A stretch of 34,757 nucleotides of DNA from Prorocentrum cordatum (GCA_963575745.1 CAUYUJ010009350.1:1-34757); one strand, 5' to 3'; positions 1-10,095 are shown, counted from the first letter of the stretch. The notes: a model not told the origin generated them from the letters alone. Translations and numbers: made by a program.

Positions 1-878
1 AGTAGGGAGGAGTTCCTGCGCGCTCTACGGCTGAGCCGGGCAAGACGCCTTGTACTTGATTGCGTGCGGAAACACTTCCAGTGCCCGGCCTGTGACGCCA
101 AGGGACGACTGCCCAAGCCACGGCCGCCAATATCGCTTCCAAGAACCTTCCGGTTCAATGAGACTCTCGGCGTCGATCTTCTAGAACTGGACTGCCCAGA
201 CGGCTTCAAAATGACCATCTGCAACATGGTATGTTGGGGTACTCTTTACCACTTGTGCGTCCCAATAGAATAGCGGACGGGTGGGTGCGATACTTCGGCC
301 CGCCGCTTGTCGTCATCACCGACCAAGGCGGAGAATTTGTAGGCCAGGCCTTCAAGGACTTCTGCACGCAGAACAATATCCTCTTCCATCTGACTGACAC
401 GCGTGCCCCGTGGCAAAACGGCCGAACGGAGCGCCACGGGGACATCTTCAAACAGATTGTTAACAAAGCGGTTTGGATACATTCTCCCACGGATTTTGTA
501 TTATTTCGTCGCTGGATATCTGAGTGTAACGCTGCCAAGATTAGGCTGAGTAATCGGTCAGGACACTCGCCGCTACAGCGGGTATTCGGCATAGGGCACC
601 GCCTTCCTGCTGACCTCGCCAGCGATGACATCTACGCCCCAAATGCCATCTACGATCTTGCAGCGTCGGACCCTAGCTTCGAGGAGTCCCGGCGTATCTG
701 GGAGGCGGCCCTGAAGGCCCACGCTGAAGTGTCCATCAAGGGTCGAATCGAGGAGGCTTTCCGTGCCAAGCCTCGCGTACAAATGCCTTTGCGGGCAGAT
801 GACGTCGTCATGGTCTGGACAACACATCCTCCCTCCAAGCGTGGCAAATGGGTCGGCCCTGGAGTGTGCATCCGGTAG
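1..878 (+). pseudogene. Copia integrase core (GAG-pre-integrase end plus rve domain), frameshifted
   Basis: Integrase inserts the cDNA copy of the element into the genome. In frame 1 the sequence is open from base 1 and shows a C-P-A-C pair (codons from 82), the end of the zinc-binding HHCC region, then LGVDLLEL with the first catalytic Asp at 175-177. The frame ends at 271-273 after CVPIE. The core resumes in another frame with RYFGPPLVVITDQGGEF, second Asp at 321-323, and NGRTERH, whose Glu at 429-431 lies exactly 35 residues after that Asp, the D-X35-E spacing of integrases. The first and second Asp are only about 48 codons apart, shorter than usual, so some tens of bases were lost around 268-285. 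Downstream the frame runs through a WVGPGV segment typical of these elements and stops at 876-878. Confidence 0.92.
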
Positions 879-1168
879 TCACAGAGGTAGCCTTTGGATC
901 AATCTGCGCGGGGCGTTGTGGAAGTGCAGTCAGCTCCAGTGCAAGTTGGCCATCAAGGGTCGAATCGAGGAGGCTTTCCGTGCCAGGCCTCGCGTACAAA
1001 CGCCTTTGCGGGCAGATGACGTCGTCATGGTCTGGACAACACATCCTCCCTCCGAGCGTGGCAAATGGGTCGGCCCTGGAGTGTGCATCCTGTAGTCACA
1101 GAGGTAGCCTTTGGATCAATATGCGCGGGGCGTTGTGGAAGTGCAGTCAGCTCCAGTGCAAGTTGGCC
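735..1168 (+). repeat. 217-bp tandem duplication inside copia pol
   Basis: Bases 735-951 and 952-1168 are near-identical copies of the segment after integrase; each begins ATCAAGGGTCGAATCGAGG and ends AAGTTGGCC. The unit is not a multiple of three, so the duplication itself shifts the frame. Both copies carry the same frameshift just after GPGVCI (near 873-880 and 1090-1097), so that lesion is older than the duplication. Copies differ at a handful of bases only (for example AAGCCTCGC versus AGGCCTCGC). Confidence 0.95.
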
Positions 1169-1702
1169 AATACAGAGGAGTCTCGCGGACTAAAGATTCA
1201 AAACATGCTGCTCGACGACATGCCCACGGACCTCCAGGAGTTCCCAGGCCGTAGAACATACGTCGATGTAGAGCGCGAAGGAGACCCACCTCCAGACGCG
1301 AACGTGCCAGCGCCTGCTGCGGACCTCCCTGGTGATGACGACGACGGGAACATGTCGCCACAGGAGCCGCCGCCTCCAGCACCACCGCCTGCAGTCCAGC
1401 CACAGCAGGAACCGGAGATCAGCCAGGCTGATATCGACAGTCTCCGGAACGCTCTTTAACCTGATGGTCCTGCTCGCCCACGGGCGCAGACTGCTTCCAC
1501 CCTGCCAGAGCCAGAATCCGAAGGACGTGGCCCGGCATCTGCCGACGGGCAGTCTACGCCGACCGCCAGGACTCGCACGGCTGCTGCCCACGACCCTCCG
1601 CCTCCAGAGGGCGAGCCGCCAGCTCAACGACCACGGCTTGACCTCTCTGCCCCAGGATCTGTCGACAGGCTGAACGGCCATCCTTCGAGCAGTATGCGTT
1701 GA
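1098..1702 (+). pseudogene. Copia pol linker between integrase and reverse transcriptase
   Basis: In one frame this reads SHRGSLWINMRGALWKCS, then a hydrophilic stretch (EESRGLKIQNMLLDDM, VDVEREGDPPPDAN) and a Pro/Gln/Asp-rich low-complexity linker. A TAA at 1457-1459 interrupts it, but the same frame continues with a Pro/Arg/Thr-rich segment to the TGA at 1700-1702, so the TAA is a nonsense change rather than the natural end. Such Pro-rich linkers between integrase and reverse transcriptase are common in copia polyproteins. No catalytic motif is visible. Confidence 0.75.
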
Positions 1703-2897
1703 CAGCCGAGGGAGAGCGGAGGCTGGCAGCCTGCTGCTTTCTCTTCTGATATGCTGGCAGGCGCGTCGTCTACAAGTACGGCGCATTCTCCTTGTACTAC
1801 ACGACCTACATCATCTCACCATCATTCGCTCGACGAAGGCGACGAGGAGGGATGGTGGAGGAGGTCAGTGGAGGAGGCATGGTGGGAGAACACGGGTGCA
1901 CCGTATTGTTCTACGAGGAGGAGGTTGCTTATTTGTTCGCTGACGCAACAGACAATATCTTGTGCAATGTGTTGTTCGAAAAGGACAAAGCCACAGGTCT
2001 GACAGCGGCCAAATGCAGCGCAGGAGCGAGATACCACGACACAAAATAACATAATCTCAGTGGCCGCGCTTCCACGAGGCGACTGTGAAGGAGTGGAAGT
2101 CTGTGTTGCCGACAGGAGCTGTGACCATCATTTCTCCACGGGCTGCTGAGGACATCTGCAAACACCGTCCGGACCGCCTTTTTCCTTCTCGTAACGTGTA
2201 CTCAGACAAACCAAGCGAAGGTCTGGGTTCTTCTCCAATTGCAAAGTGCCATTGGTGTGTATTGGGGCACAGAGACCCAGACATCATGGAACTAGCGCGG
2301 GCGAGTCCTACACCCCAAACCAATAGCATGTTCGTTTTCTTACTTGCAGCGGCATCTTTACAGCTTGAAATTACACTTGGTGACTTGAAGGCAACTTTCA
2401 TGCAAAGCGACAAAGATCACGGCGACAGACCACGTGGCAAGTTGTACGCTTCTCTTCCGCCCGGCGGGATCCCGCTTGAAGATGGGACCTGGGTCGAGGC
2501 CGGTTCTTTGATCCAACTCAACACCGCCGTGTACGGACTTGTCAATGCCCCGGCTGCTTGGCGCAAGACGCTGGTACGTGCAATAGAGGATCTCGGCTAC
2601 AGGAGGTCATGCTACGATCTGTGCGTCTTCTGCTTGATGACGCCCAAAGGTCCAGACGGGCATCTTTTGATCGAAATAGACGACATTGCAACTCATGGCA
2701 ATTATATTCACGATGAGAAAATGCGATGCCTACAAGAGCGGTTCCGGTTTGGAAAGTGGAAGACGATATACGGCAGCGAAGGTGATTATGCTGGGCGCTC
2801 CATACAACAACACAAGGATTACGGATTCCACATTCACCAGGCGAAGTTCGTCGTAGAGCGCCTCTTTCCGATTTCTATTCAAGGGACGCAAGTCTAA
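1687..2897 (+). pseudogene. Copia reverse transcriptase domain, frameshifted
   Basis: Reverse transcriptase copies the element RNA into DNA. The N-terminal part is in frame 1 (EQYALTAEGERRLAAC, then, past the stop at 1747-1749, VVYKYGAFSLYY to the stop at 2047-2049). From about 2060 the domain continues in another frame, open to 2897: LEITLGDLKATFMQ with the first catalytic Asp at 2382-2384, the copia hallmark NTAVYGLVNAPAAW (about 2520-2560), and LLIEIDDIATHG with the Asp pair at 2679-2684. The usual YVDD or FVDD box is EIDD here; the Asp pair is kept but the aromatic residue is replaced, a variant I associate with divergent protist copia elements. The catalytic residues are intact although the frame is not. 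Confidence 0.92.
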
Positions 2898-2939
2898 CAA
2901 GAACGACCCTACTACTGACGGTGAGCAGTCCCAGCTCCG

Positions 2940-3849
2940 AGCGGTGTGGGGCGGTGTGAATTGGGTACAGAGAAACGCGACCAGAAGTATCTGGGCTTGC
3001 CTCCCTAGGAATGGCGAGGATCCGTGTGAGTACTGTGCAGGATCTGTGTGATGCGAACGATTGTGTGGCTATCTTGAAAAAGGAGCCCAAGCTAGGCATT
3101 CTGATTCCACACATACCGCCCCACCTGCTGCGATTGGTTACTATCCAAGACGCTTCTTGGGCCAACGCCGCCGGCGACAAGAGCCAGGGAGCCTTCCTGG
3201 TCGGTGCTACGACCCGGGCGCTGTGGGAGTACAAGGCAACTCCGGTTGCTTTGGTGTCGTACAAATCACACCGTCTGCCGCGAATGGCTGCCAGCACCCT
3301 TGCGGCAGAGATGCAATCCATGTCGGAAGCCCTAGCAGAAGTCGAGTGGATCCGGGGTCTATTCGAAGAGCTCGTAGAGCCATCTTTCGACATCGTCAAC
3401 TGGGCGTCCCGCACGCGCCATAGAGGCCTGCTGGTAGCTGGCCGGACAGCAGACCCGAACAAAGAGCTACAAACGTTTAGACATAGCTCCCGAACAAAGA
3501 GCTACAACAATTGCCGTCGATTTGTGACGCGAAGTCGTTGTACGACCACTTGCACAGCGAGAGCGCAGGATGCACGGCAGACCGTGGGACAGCGATCGAA
3601 ATACAAATCATACGTTCTTCACTTGACGCTCAGAACGGGGACGTCCGATGGGTTGATCACTCCGGCATGTATGCCGATGCTATGACAAAACGAAACTGCA
3701 ACCTTCCATTGTTGCAGATATTGATGCGTACCGGCCAGGTGTGCATCATAGAAGAGTCTGCTACTTTGGAGAAGCACCGGCTGGACCCGAAGACCCGCAG
3801 CAGTCAAAGCAAAACACGGTCAGACCCTGCACTGAACAGCGGTGTGTAG
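2940..3849 (+). pseudogene. Copia RNase H domain and pol C-terminus, frameshifted
   Basis: RNase H removes the RNA strand during reverse transcription. From about 2970 one frame reads RPEVSGLASLGMARIRVSTV, then TIQDASWANAAGDKSQGAFL with the first acidic residue at 3149-3151, and TLAAEMQSMSEALAEVEWIR with the Glu at 3308-3310: the D...E signature of copia RNase H. After the 35-bp duplication at 3454-3507 the frame changes to one containing CDAKSLYDHLHSESAG (third Asp near 3526) and HSGMYADAMTKRN, which normally ends copia pol. Translation then ends at the TAG 3847-3849. The product would be non-functional because of the frame breaks. Confidence 0.9.
3454..3507 (+). repeat. 35-bp partial tandem duplication in RNase H
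   Basis: CCCGAACAAAGAGCTACAA occurs at 3454-3472 and again at 3489-3507, 35 bases apart. The extra bases change the reading frame between the second and third acidic residues of RNase H. Confidence 0.92.
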
Positions 3850-4387
3850 AGTGCTGTGCTCAGCGCCTGCACCCATGTTCAGACTACGAACTCCACTGAA
3901 GCGGCGTGCTAACAACTACGCTCACCTCATCATACTCACTTTTCATATTCATCCCAAGCAAGGGACAATTGTCTGTATCCGTGGTGGCTCGTGAACCGTG
4001 CTGTTCAGCTTCGCGGACATCGTCATCATGTTCATTCTGTTCTACGTGTATATCCATATTCTGTGAGTGAGGAGGTGTAGGCAAGGGACCACAAGACCAA
4101 CAAGAGTTTGGGGCGTGTGTGGAGTAGCAGAGCTATCCTATTGTCTTTCCTCCTCTTGGCCTTGTGCTCCTCTTCCCCCCTGCTGTTGCCTCCATGCCAG
4201 CATCCATCGCCGTTTAGGGCCCTTGAGTCGCGTGGCACGTTGCGTACAGAAACATGGTATCTTCGCACATTCATGTGTAGCATTGTTTCGACATGTTCGG
4301 GGTTGAACCTCGCGCAAAGGCATGGGCCCTGGAGGGATGGGGCCCCTGAGACAGGAAGGGGGTCCTAAACCGAACCTTTCCTGTCTG
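3850..4387. other. No gene; 3' flank of the copia element
   Basis: No convincing reading frame. It would be the place for a 3' untranslated region and LTR, but the 5' LTR is outside the window so no comparison can be made. Composition is mixed, without simple repeats. Confidence 0.6.
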
Positions 4388-4408
4388 AGGCCACTCGTCC
4401 CGAAGGCC

Positions 4409-4656
4409 GAGGAGGAAGAGCAGGAGGAGGAGGAGGAGGAGGAGGAGGAGGAGGAGGAGGAGGAGGAGGAGGAGGAGGAAAGGGAGGAGGATAATGGAGG
4501 AGCAGGAGAGGAGAGGAGGAGGAGGAGAGGAAGGAGGAGGAAGGAGGAGGAGGAAGAGGAGGAGGAGAAGGAAAAGGAGAGGAGGAGGAGGAGGAGGAGG
4601 AGGAGGAGGAGGAAGAGGAGGAGGAGGAGGAGGAGGAGGAGGAGGAGGCGGAGGCC
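4409..4656. repeat. (GGA)n microsatellite, two blocks
   Basis: Nearly pure GGA from about 4409 to 4477 and a degenerate GGA/AAGGA block from about 4498 to 4656. All purines are on the plus strand, so the tract is homopurine/homopyrimidine. It makes poly-Glu, poly-Arg, poly-Ser and poly-Pro frames on both strands that should not be read as genes. Confidence 0.97.
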
Positions 4657-5370
4657 ATGCCTCAAGGCCCCGTCCTTGGACCGTCGCCCCTTCTGGGCCT
4701 CTGGGAGCCGGCTTCGGGCACCCGGGCCGCTCGACGAGCGGCCTCTGCGACCGAGCACGCCACCCTCGGGGACGGTGCCGGGAGCTCCCTGGGCCCCACA
4801 CAGCCCCGATCCTGGGTCCCCAGGGCTGTCCCAGCAAGGGTCGGTGCCGGTCGATACTTCCCGCCCACGGGCTGCTTGCCTGCTCGCTCTTATCGTGCTG
4901 CTCTCAGAAGGTACCCGAGTTTGGGCCATGGCTTCTTGATCGGCGGCGCCTTGGATCCAAATTGCGGTCGCGGCTACGGCAGGGCTACTGCGGTGCGAAT
5001 TGGGCACTGAGGCAGTAAGGAAGAGACCGGGAGAGGAAGGGGGGAGGGAAAAACTTGGGGAATGACATGCGCCGCGCGCTTTGTCGATGCACTCTGTTTC
5101 CTGCTGACCCCTTTGGCCTCTGCGGAGGCCCTCCTGTGGCCATGACCAGGGAAAAAACCCCCCCCAGGGGGGTGGTTTGCCATGACCAGGTCTGCCTTCG
5201 GCCCGCTGCTTCGGGCGAAGTCCTGAGTGGACAGCCCCAAGAATACTGGTGCCGTCGGCGTTGATCTGTCGTGAGGGGGATCCGACTTCATGTTTCAAAG
5301 CGTTGCGCCCAATCTCCCATGCTAGGACGCTGCGTGTTTAAAGTGACAAGAGCCGGCGTGCGGCGCACGA
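4657..5370. other. No gene; GC-rich spacer with small hairpins
   Basis: No recognisable protein. Around 5110-5210 there is a GGCCTCTGCGGAGGCC palindrome, a C-run/G-run hairpin (5156-5174), and a direct repeat of GCCATGACCAGG (starting near 5139 and 5180). Confidence 0.55.
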
Positions 5371-5530
5371 TATCACTGTCTATACCGAAGATACGGCGGC
5401 CCGACAAGGGCAACTTTTGCCTCCACCAGCTTCCGCCGAGCTTTCGCCGCCTCGCTCTGCGCCTGCCGGCCTCCGCCGAGTGCCGAAGCTCGGGCCCTCG
5501 AAGGCCTCGGGCCCCTTCTGCGACAATCTC
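5371..5530 (+). repeat. Dispersed repeat family A, copy 1 (diverged)
   Basis: Follows the family layout: a lead-in (ACAAGGGCAACTTTTGCCTCC), a run of CTTCCGCCG-like units, then CCCTCGAAGGC. It aligns with copies near 16.2, 22.4 and 33.5 kb but lacks the clear GAGATG.CAACTCC segment. Limits are approximate. Confidence 0.55.
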
Positions 5531-6240
5531 CTCGAGAGAGCTCCGCCCCTCGAAGGCTCTCGGCTCTGCTCCTGGGCGCCCCCCCATCGACCCCTCGAGG
5601 GCGAGGCCCCCCCCCCTGGACCTCCTCGAGGGGAGGCCATGCCTGGAGCGAGCGAAGGCGAGGCCTTCCCCCCCCCCCCCCCCTTCCTCGAGGAGGAGGA
5701 GGAGGAGTGTCATGAGTGTCATAGATCCAAGAAGTGAGCGGCGAGCGAGGCTCAACCGTCACCCTCGGCCTCCCAGACAGGAGGAAGGGGCCCGCAGGCG
5801 CCAGCACCGACGGTCAAGGGAAAGGCAGATACCTCGTCGCTCAGCGACTCGCTGCCCAACCGAGACGGCGTGGTGCGTAGGGGGACAGCTGGTTCACCGC
5901 GTCACCGCGCAGTACTTCCCGACCGTCACCCCTGCCGAATCGGATGGCATGTGCAAGTGGGTTTGTACCCCAGGGTGAGCGGACACAAGGTCCCAAGGGA
6001 CTTACGGACCACATGGCCCCGCCTCTCAACCAAATGCACACTCCCCGTGCCTGGTTCCTAGCTCCAGGTCACGGGCGCAGCTAACGCGCCGCTGCCACGG
6101 GCAAAGTGCCAAGTGGCTGGTGCAAGAACGACGAAAGCCGGTTTATCTGCCCCCAGCCGCCGCATGCAATTGACACTGACAGTGTGCCCCGAGGAATGTG
6201 TGGCGCTGACACCATGAGCACAGGTGCCAGGCCCCCCACC
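5531..6240. other. No gene; C-runs, CTCGAGGGCGAGGCC motifs, short GGA tract
   Basis: CTCGAGGGCGAGGCC-type motifs recur (near 5600, 5640 and 5660; again near 7110 and 16370). C-runs lie near 5612 and 5668-5681, and a short GGA tract at about 5691-5706. From 5707 to 6240 I see no gene. Confidence 0.6.
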
Positions 6241-6249
6241 CCCTCGGGG

Positions 6250-7078
6250 CAGGAGGAGGAGGAGGAGGAGGAGGAGGAGGAGGAGGAGGAGGACGGAGGA
6301 GGAGGAGGAGAAGGCAAGAGAAGGAGAGGAGGAGGAGGAGGAAGGGAGAGGAGGAGGAGGGAGGAGGCGGCGGAGGCGGAGGCATCGGAAGCGGAGGCGG
6401 AGGAGGAAGGAGGAGGCGGAGGCGGAGGCTGGAGGCTGAGGAGGAGGAAAGAGGATGTGCGGAGGAGGAGGAACGCCCAGGAGGAGGAGTGAGGAGGAGG
6501 AGAGGAGGAGGGAGGAGGCGAGAGGCGGAGGCGGAAGGGCGGGGGACAGGGCGGAGGCGGAGGAGGAGGAGGAGGATGAGAGGAGGAGGAGGGAGGAGAA
6601 GAGGAGGAGGAGGAGGAGGAGGAGGCAGGAGGAGGAGTGAGGAGGAGGAGGAGGCGGAGGAGGAGGAAGAGAGGATTGAGGAGGAGGAGGGAGGAGGAGG
6701 AGGAGGAGGCGCGGCGGCGGAGGGGAGCGGAACGCGGCAGGCGGAGGCGGAGAGGAGGAGCGGAGCGGAAGCGGGGAGAGGCGGCGGGAGGATGAGAGGA
6801 GGAGGAGAAGGGAGGAGGAGGGGAGGAGGAGGAGGAGGAGGAGGAGTGACGAGAGGAGGATGGAGGAGGGGAGGCGGGAGGCGAGGAGCGGAGGCGGAGG
6901 CGGAGGAGGAGGAGGGCGGAGAGGAGGGGGAGGAGGGGGAGGAGGAGGAGGAGGAGGAGAGGAGGAGGAGGAGGGAGGAGGGGGAGGAGGAGGAGGAGGA
7001 GGAGGAGGAGGAGGAGGAGGAGGAGGAGGAGGAGGAGGAGGAGGAGGAGGAGGAAGAGGGGGAAGGGGAGGAGGAGTT
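6250..7078. repeat. Long GGA/GGC-type microsatellite tract
   Basis: About 830 bases of GGA repeats interrupted by GGC, GAA and CGG triplets, with a pure GGA block at about 6975-7050. The plus strand is almost entirely purine apart from scattered C. Open frames of up to about 430 codons on both strands are by-products of the missing stop codons in this composition. Confidence 0.97.
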
Positions 7079-7555
7079 GGAGGAGGCGAAGGGAAGCACA
7101 GCCCCTCGGCCTCTCGAGGGCGAGGCCCTCCCTGGGGCGCCCTGCTCTGGGCGCCAGAGCCAAGGCGGCCGCCCGCGGCCTGCCTTTCCCCAAGCCTCCG
7201 AGGCAGCGGCTTCTCGGGGCGTGGTCTCCCAAAGGCCTCGACACAGTCCCGAAGAGAGACGTGCGAGGTGTGAACGACGATCAAAAATGGGTCTTACGCG
7301 AGATGGCATCGCGACCTGATGCGGCGGCTTACGTGGGTCACCAGCACGGCACGCCACATTGAAGACGAGGGCGCTTATGCGCGACCTTACGCGCCGATGT
7401 CGGCGCAGACGGCCCCGTTTTTTTGCGTCGCTCATGTGAACATGGTGTTCTCCAACGCGCTCATTCTGGCCCCCAGGGCGTCGCCGAACCCGGGACCAGC
7501 CTCGCTCTGGCGGAGCGCCTTTGGGCCTACCTACACCGCTGCGGACTCGCTCCGT
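7079..7555. other. No gene; GC-rich spacer
   Basis: Contains a CTCTCGAGGGCGAGGCCC motif near 7110 and GGTCTCCCAAAGGCCTCGA near 7222, which resemble parts of dispersed families A and B. No protein recognised. Confidence 0.5.
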
Positions 7556-7915
7556 CCCACACTTGAGGAAGCGGACTCCCGAAGGCCTCGACCCCTTCTC
7601 TGGGACTGGCTCTTCTTATCCCGAGCCGTCGTCCCAGGAGGAGGAGGCGGAGGAGGAGGAGGAGGAGGAGGAGGAGGAGGAGGATCAGTCGGCGCTCGGA
7701 AGAAAGAGGAGGAGGAGGAGGGGGAGGAGGAGAAGGATGATGCTGATGAGGAGGAAGAGGAGGAGGAGACGAGCGTAGGGAGAGAAGGAAGAGGAGGAGG
7801 AGGAGGAGGAGGAGGAGGAGGAGGAGGAGGAGGAGGAGGAAAAGGCGGAAGAGGAGGAGGAGGACGGTCGCGAGGTCCCCCAGAAGCCGAAAGCCTCCCG
7901 TCTCGTGATGCTTCC
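7556..7915 (+). repeat. Family B repeat split by a GGA tract
   Basis: The left part (about 7556-7634) reads GGACTCCCGAAGGCCTCGA ... ATCCCGAGCCGTC and the right part (about 7871-7910) reads GGTCCCCCAGAAGCCGAAAG. In the intact copy near 8.7 kb these two parts are separated by about 30 bases; here by a (GGA)n block of some 230 bases (7637-7870). Confidence 0.7.
7637..7870. repeat. (GGA)n microsatellite inside a family B repeat
   Basis: GGA runs at 7637-7684, 7704-7735, 7748-7768 and 7790-7862, with short interruptions such as GATGATGCTGATG. Confidence 0.95.
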
Positions 7916-7987
7916 ACGACGTGCTGGGGGGCCTGGGTCGTGGGCGAGGCTGGCCAGGAACAACAGCGTGCACGAGGGCAGCGGCGG

Positions 7988-7989
7988 CG

Positions 7990-8021
<32 letters not shown>

Positions 8022-8165
8022 ACGACGGACGACGACGACGACGACGACGGACGACGACGACGACGAGGGACGACGACGACGACGACGACGACAACAGACG
8101 ACAGACGACAGACGACAGACGTCGGCGGCGGCGGCGACGACGACGAAGACGACGACGACGACGGC
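7988..8165. repeat. (ACG)n microsatellite with ACAG and ACGG interruptions
   Basis: Long ACG runs broken by single added bases (GGACGACGG near 8020, 8030 and 8050, ACAGACGAC near 8092-8120). The indels spread the repeat over all frames, giving poly-Asp, poly-Thr, poly-Arg and poly-Val readings. Confidence 0.96.
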
Positions 8166-8640
8166 AGGAGGCGCTCGGCCTCCAGCGCTCGCAACCTCAG
8201 CGGCACGGAGGCTCAGCAGCAACAGAGTACGGCAACTTCGTGTCGTGACAACCCTGGCGTCGGCTTCTGGCACCGCGTGGATCGTTTAGCCCTTAACGAG
8301 CGCGGCTTTTCGATGGCCAGGTCGCTCCATTTTGGCCAGTTCGGGGCCGCTGGCGGAGTTCAATCTTGAATGCTCGCGGCGGGGTCGCCGGCGCGTCGAC
8401 ACGGCACGAACCTACCGTACGCCTCCTGGGTGGATCGGGGACGGGCCGGCCTGGGTGGGCGCTGGCTCGGATCGTCCGCGGCCATGTCCCGAATCTGGGC
8501 CGGCCGCGCAACAGATCCCAGGTCCAGGTCAGCGAAGGGATGAGGGATGGGGGGGGGGTGGTCGGCCCCATCTCGGGTCCCAAGCCTGGGTCAACCAACG
8601 GGATCAAGAGGGGTTTGGCTGGCCCCCGTTACTTGCGCTC
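8166..8640. other. No gene; possible family G repeat and GC-rich spacer
   Basis: GGCCAGTTCGGGGCCGCTGG near 8332 resembles GGCCGGTTCGGGGCCAACGG near 22819 (tentative dispersed family G). The rest, with G-runs near 8550, shows no gene. Confidence 0.45.
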
Positions 8641-8800
8641 CCAGACCGCTGACATCATGTTTTTTTTTGCAGCATGGACCCCCGAAAGTCTCGATCCATT
8701 CTCCGGGACCGGTTTTTCATCCCGAGCCGTTTTTTGATGGTCCCAGGGCTTGGCGAAGGCCCCCAGAAGCTGACAGTGGCGAAAACCTCCCGCCGTAAAT
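8641..8800 (+). repeat. Family B dispersed repeat, best preserved copy
   Basis: Order of blocks: CCAGACCGCTGACATCATG, a T-run, GGACCCCCGAAAGTCTCGA, GGTTTTTCATCCCGAGCCGT (8710-8729), GATGGTCCCAGGGCTTGGCG, GGCCCCCAGAAGCTGACAG, GCGAAAACCTCCCGCC. The same order recurs at 18.66-19.2 kb, reversed at 22.08-22.2 kb, and partly at 7.6, 26.04 and 32.5-32.95 kb. The 20-base block at 8710-8729 is identical to 32755-32774. It has no coding capacity. Confidence 0.8.
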
Positions 8801-9195
8801 AAACTTTTCCCCGCGCGAGGGTCGATGATCCTCAGAACGTTTGTTAGCCCCAACGTGTGTTTGTCCATCGACGCCCTTCGATACGACGCAGGCGATATAA
8901 TGATCTACTGGTTGGGCTGAGAGGGGTAAACACACATTGGGCTAACACACGTCCTGAAGATCATAAAGAGGGGGTCTGGGCCCGTTACCTGCTGGGCCGG
9001 TCGCAGCCAGCGGGCAGGTCCCGCCCGAGCCCGAGCGCGAGGCGCCGCTGGTGGCGGGCGTCCTCCGCAGGCCTTGCCGAGACGTATGTTGTCTGCCCGC
9101 ACGCGCTCTCGGACGAACGCGACGGCGATGATACCATCGTCATCATCGTCGCCACCGTCATGATCTCCCGCACCCTCACCCTTGGCCTCACGCCG
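8801..9195. other. No gene
   Basis: Mixed-composition spacer; nothing recognised. Confidence 0.5.
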
Positions 9196-9204
9196 CGTCC
9201 CCTC

Positions 9205-9331
9205 TCATCTCTCTCTCTTTCTTTCTCCCCCCCTTTTTCTCCCTCCCTCCCTCTCTCTGTCTCTCTCTTTCTTTTCTACCTCTGTCTGTCGCCGTCTCTC
9301 TCTCTCTGTCTCTCTCTCTCTCTCCCCCTTG
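9205..9331. repeat. CT-rich polypyrimidine tract
   Basis: TCTC and TCCC runs with few interruptions; a shorter CTCTCTCTCTCTCTCG run follows at 9410-9424. It is a pyrimidine tract on the plus strand, opposite in polarity to the neighbouring GGA tracts. Confidence 0.95.
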
Positions 9332-9574
9332 ATGGGGGCCAATCGCAAACTGCCCCTGCAGGACTCGACAAGTGCCCTTGCTCTCACACGCACGTTTTGT
9401 TTGTTTCCTCTCTCTCTCTCTCGCGCTCTTCCCCCCGCCCTATCGGCACATATTTTATGGAAGCCGACCAGCTCGACCGGGTTGCCCCCGATCGGAGCAG
9501 GGTCAAGCTGCCCCCTGTGTCCCCCTCCTCACCAGCCACCTCATCCTCGCCGGGGGCCAGCAGGGAGTACAATG

Positions 9575-9741
9575 TGGAGGAGGAGGAGGAGGAGGAGGAG
9601 GAGGAGGAGGAGGAGGAGGATGAGGATAAGGATAAGGAGGAGGAGGACGAGGAGGAGGAGGAGGAGGAGGAGGAGGAGGAGGAGAAGGAGGAGGAGAACG
9701 AGGAGGAGGACAAGGAGGAAGAAGAGGAAGAGGAGGAGGGG
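9575..9741. repeat. (GGA)n microsatellite
   Basis: GGA repeats with AAG, GAT and GAC interruptions; a short GGT run follows at 9759-9775. Confidence 0.96.
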
Positions 9742-9981
9742 TGTCCAGGTATCACGGGTGGTGGTGGTGGTGGTGAGGAGCAGGAGGAGGATGAGAAGGA
9801 GGAGGCGGCGGCGGCAGTCGACGGGACCAGGAGGCGGCCGCCGCACGCTAAGCTCGCATCAGAGCGTTGACATTCTGCGACACGTCGTGGTTGGCGTTTC
9901 CAGCCGCGTAGCCTTCCGCCACGGCCCCGTAGTCGGCCAGCGTCTCTATGCTGGCCTCGAGCAGCCCAGCGCGCCAGGAGG

Positions 9982-10095
9982 GTGGAGTGTGGAGTGTGGA
10001 GTGTGGAGTGTGGAGTGTGGAGGAGGAGGAGGAGGAGGAGGAGGAGGAGGAGGAGGAGGAGGAGGAGGAGGAGGAGGAGGAGGAGGAGGATTGGG
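9982..10095. repeat. (GTGGAGT)n minisatellite passing into (GGA)n
   Basis: Five to six 7-bp GTGGAGT units (9982-10019) run directly into about 75 bases of pure GGA (10019-10091). Confidence 0.96.

Larger units (their letters stand above)
1..3849 (+). pseudogene. Ty1/copia retrotransposon pol, decayed, 5'-truncated by window edge
   Basis: The stretch carries, in order, the end of a GAG-pre-integrase segment, integrase core, linker, reverse transcriptase and RNase H; integrase before reverse transcriptase is the Ty1/copia order. It is open from base 1, so gag, protease and the 5' LTR lie outside the window. The reading frame is broken many times: a deletion and frameshift near 268-285, a frameshift near 873-880, a 217-bp tandem duplication, stops at 1457-1459, 1747-1749 and 2047-2049, a frame change before 2085, another between about 2890 and 2975, and a 35-bp duplication at 3454-3507. 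The element is therefore dead. Base composition is less extreme than the surrounding GGA-rich DNA. I could not identify a 3' LTR or polypurine tract with confidence downstream of the final stop at 3847-3849. Family assignment is sure from domain order and motifs; lineage within copia is not resolved. Confidence 0.93.

Noticed and set aside
3850-4387. A 3' LTR of the copia element.
   Set aside because: Without the 5' LTR in the window there is nothing to compare it with, and I see no clear polypurine tract or TG...CA borders.
6058-7435. Open frames of about 390-430 codons across the GGA tract (poly-Pro/Ser/Leu on the minus strand, poly-Glu/Arg/Gly on the plus strand).
   Set aside because: They exist on both strands and in several frames at once because the repeat contains no stop triplets; no domain, start context or non-repetitive core.
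8327-8336. CCATTTTGGC, the core of the spliced leader, on the plus strand.
   Set aside because: Only 10 bases match and both flanks depart from the leader; it fits better as part of the family G-like segment.
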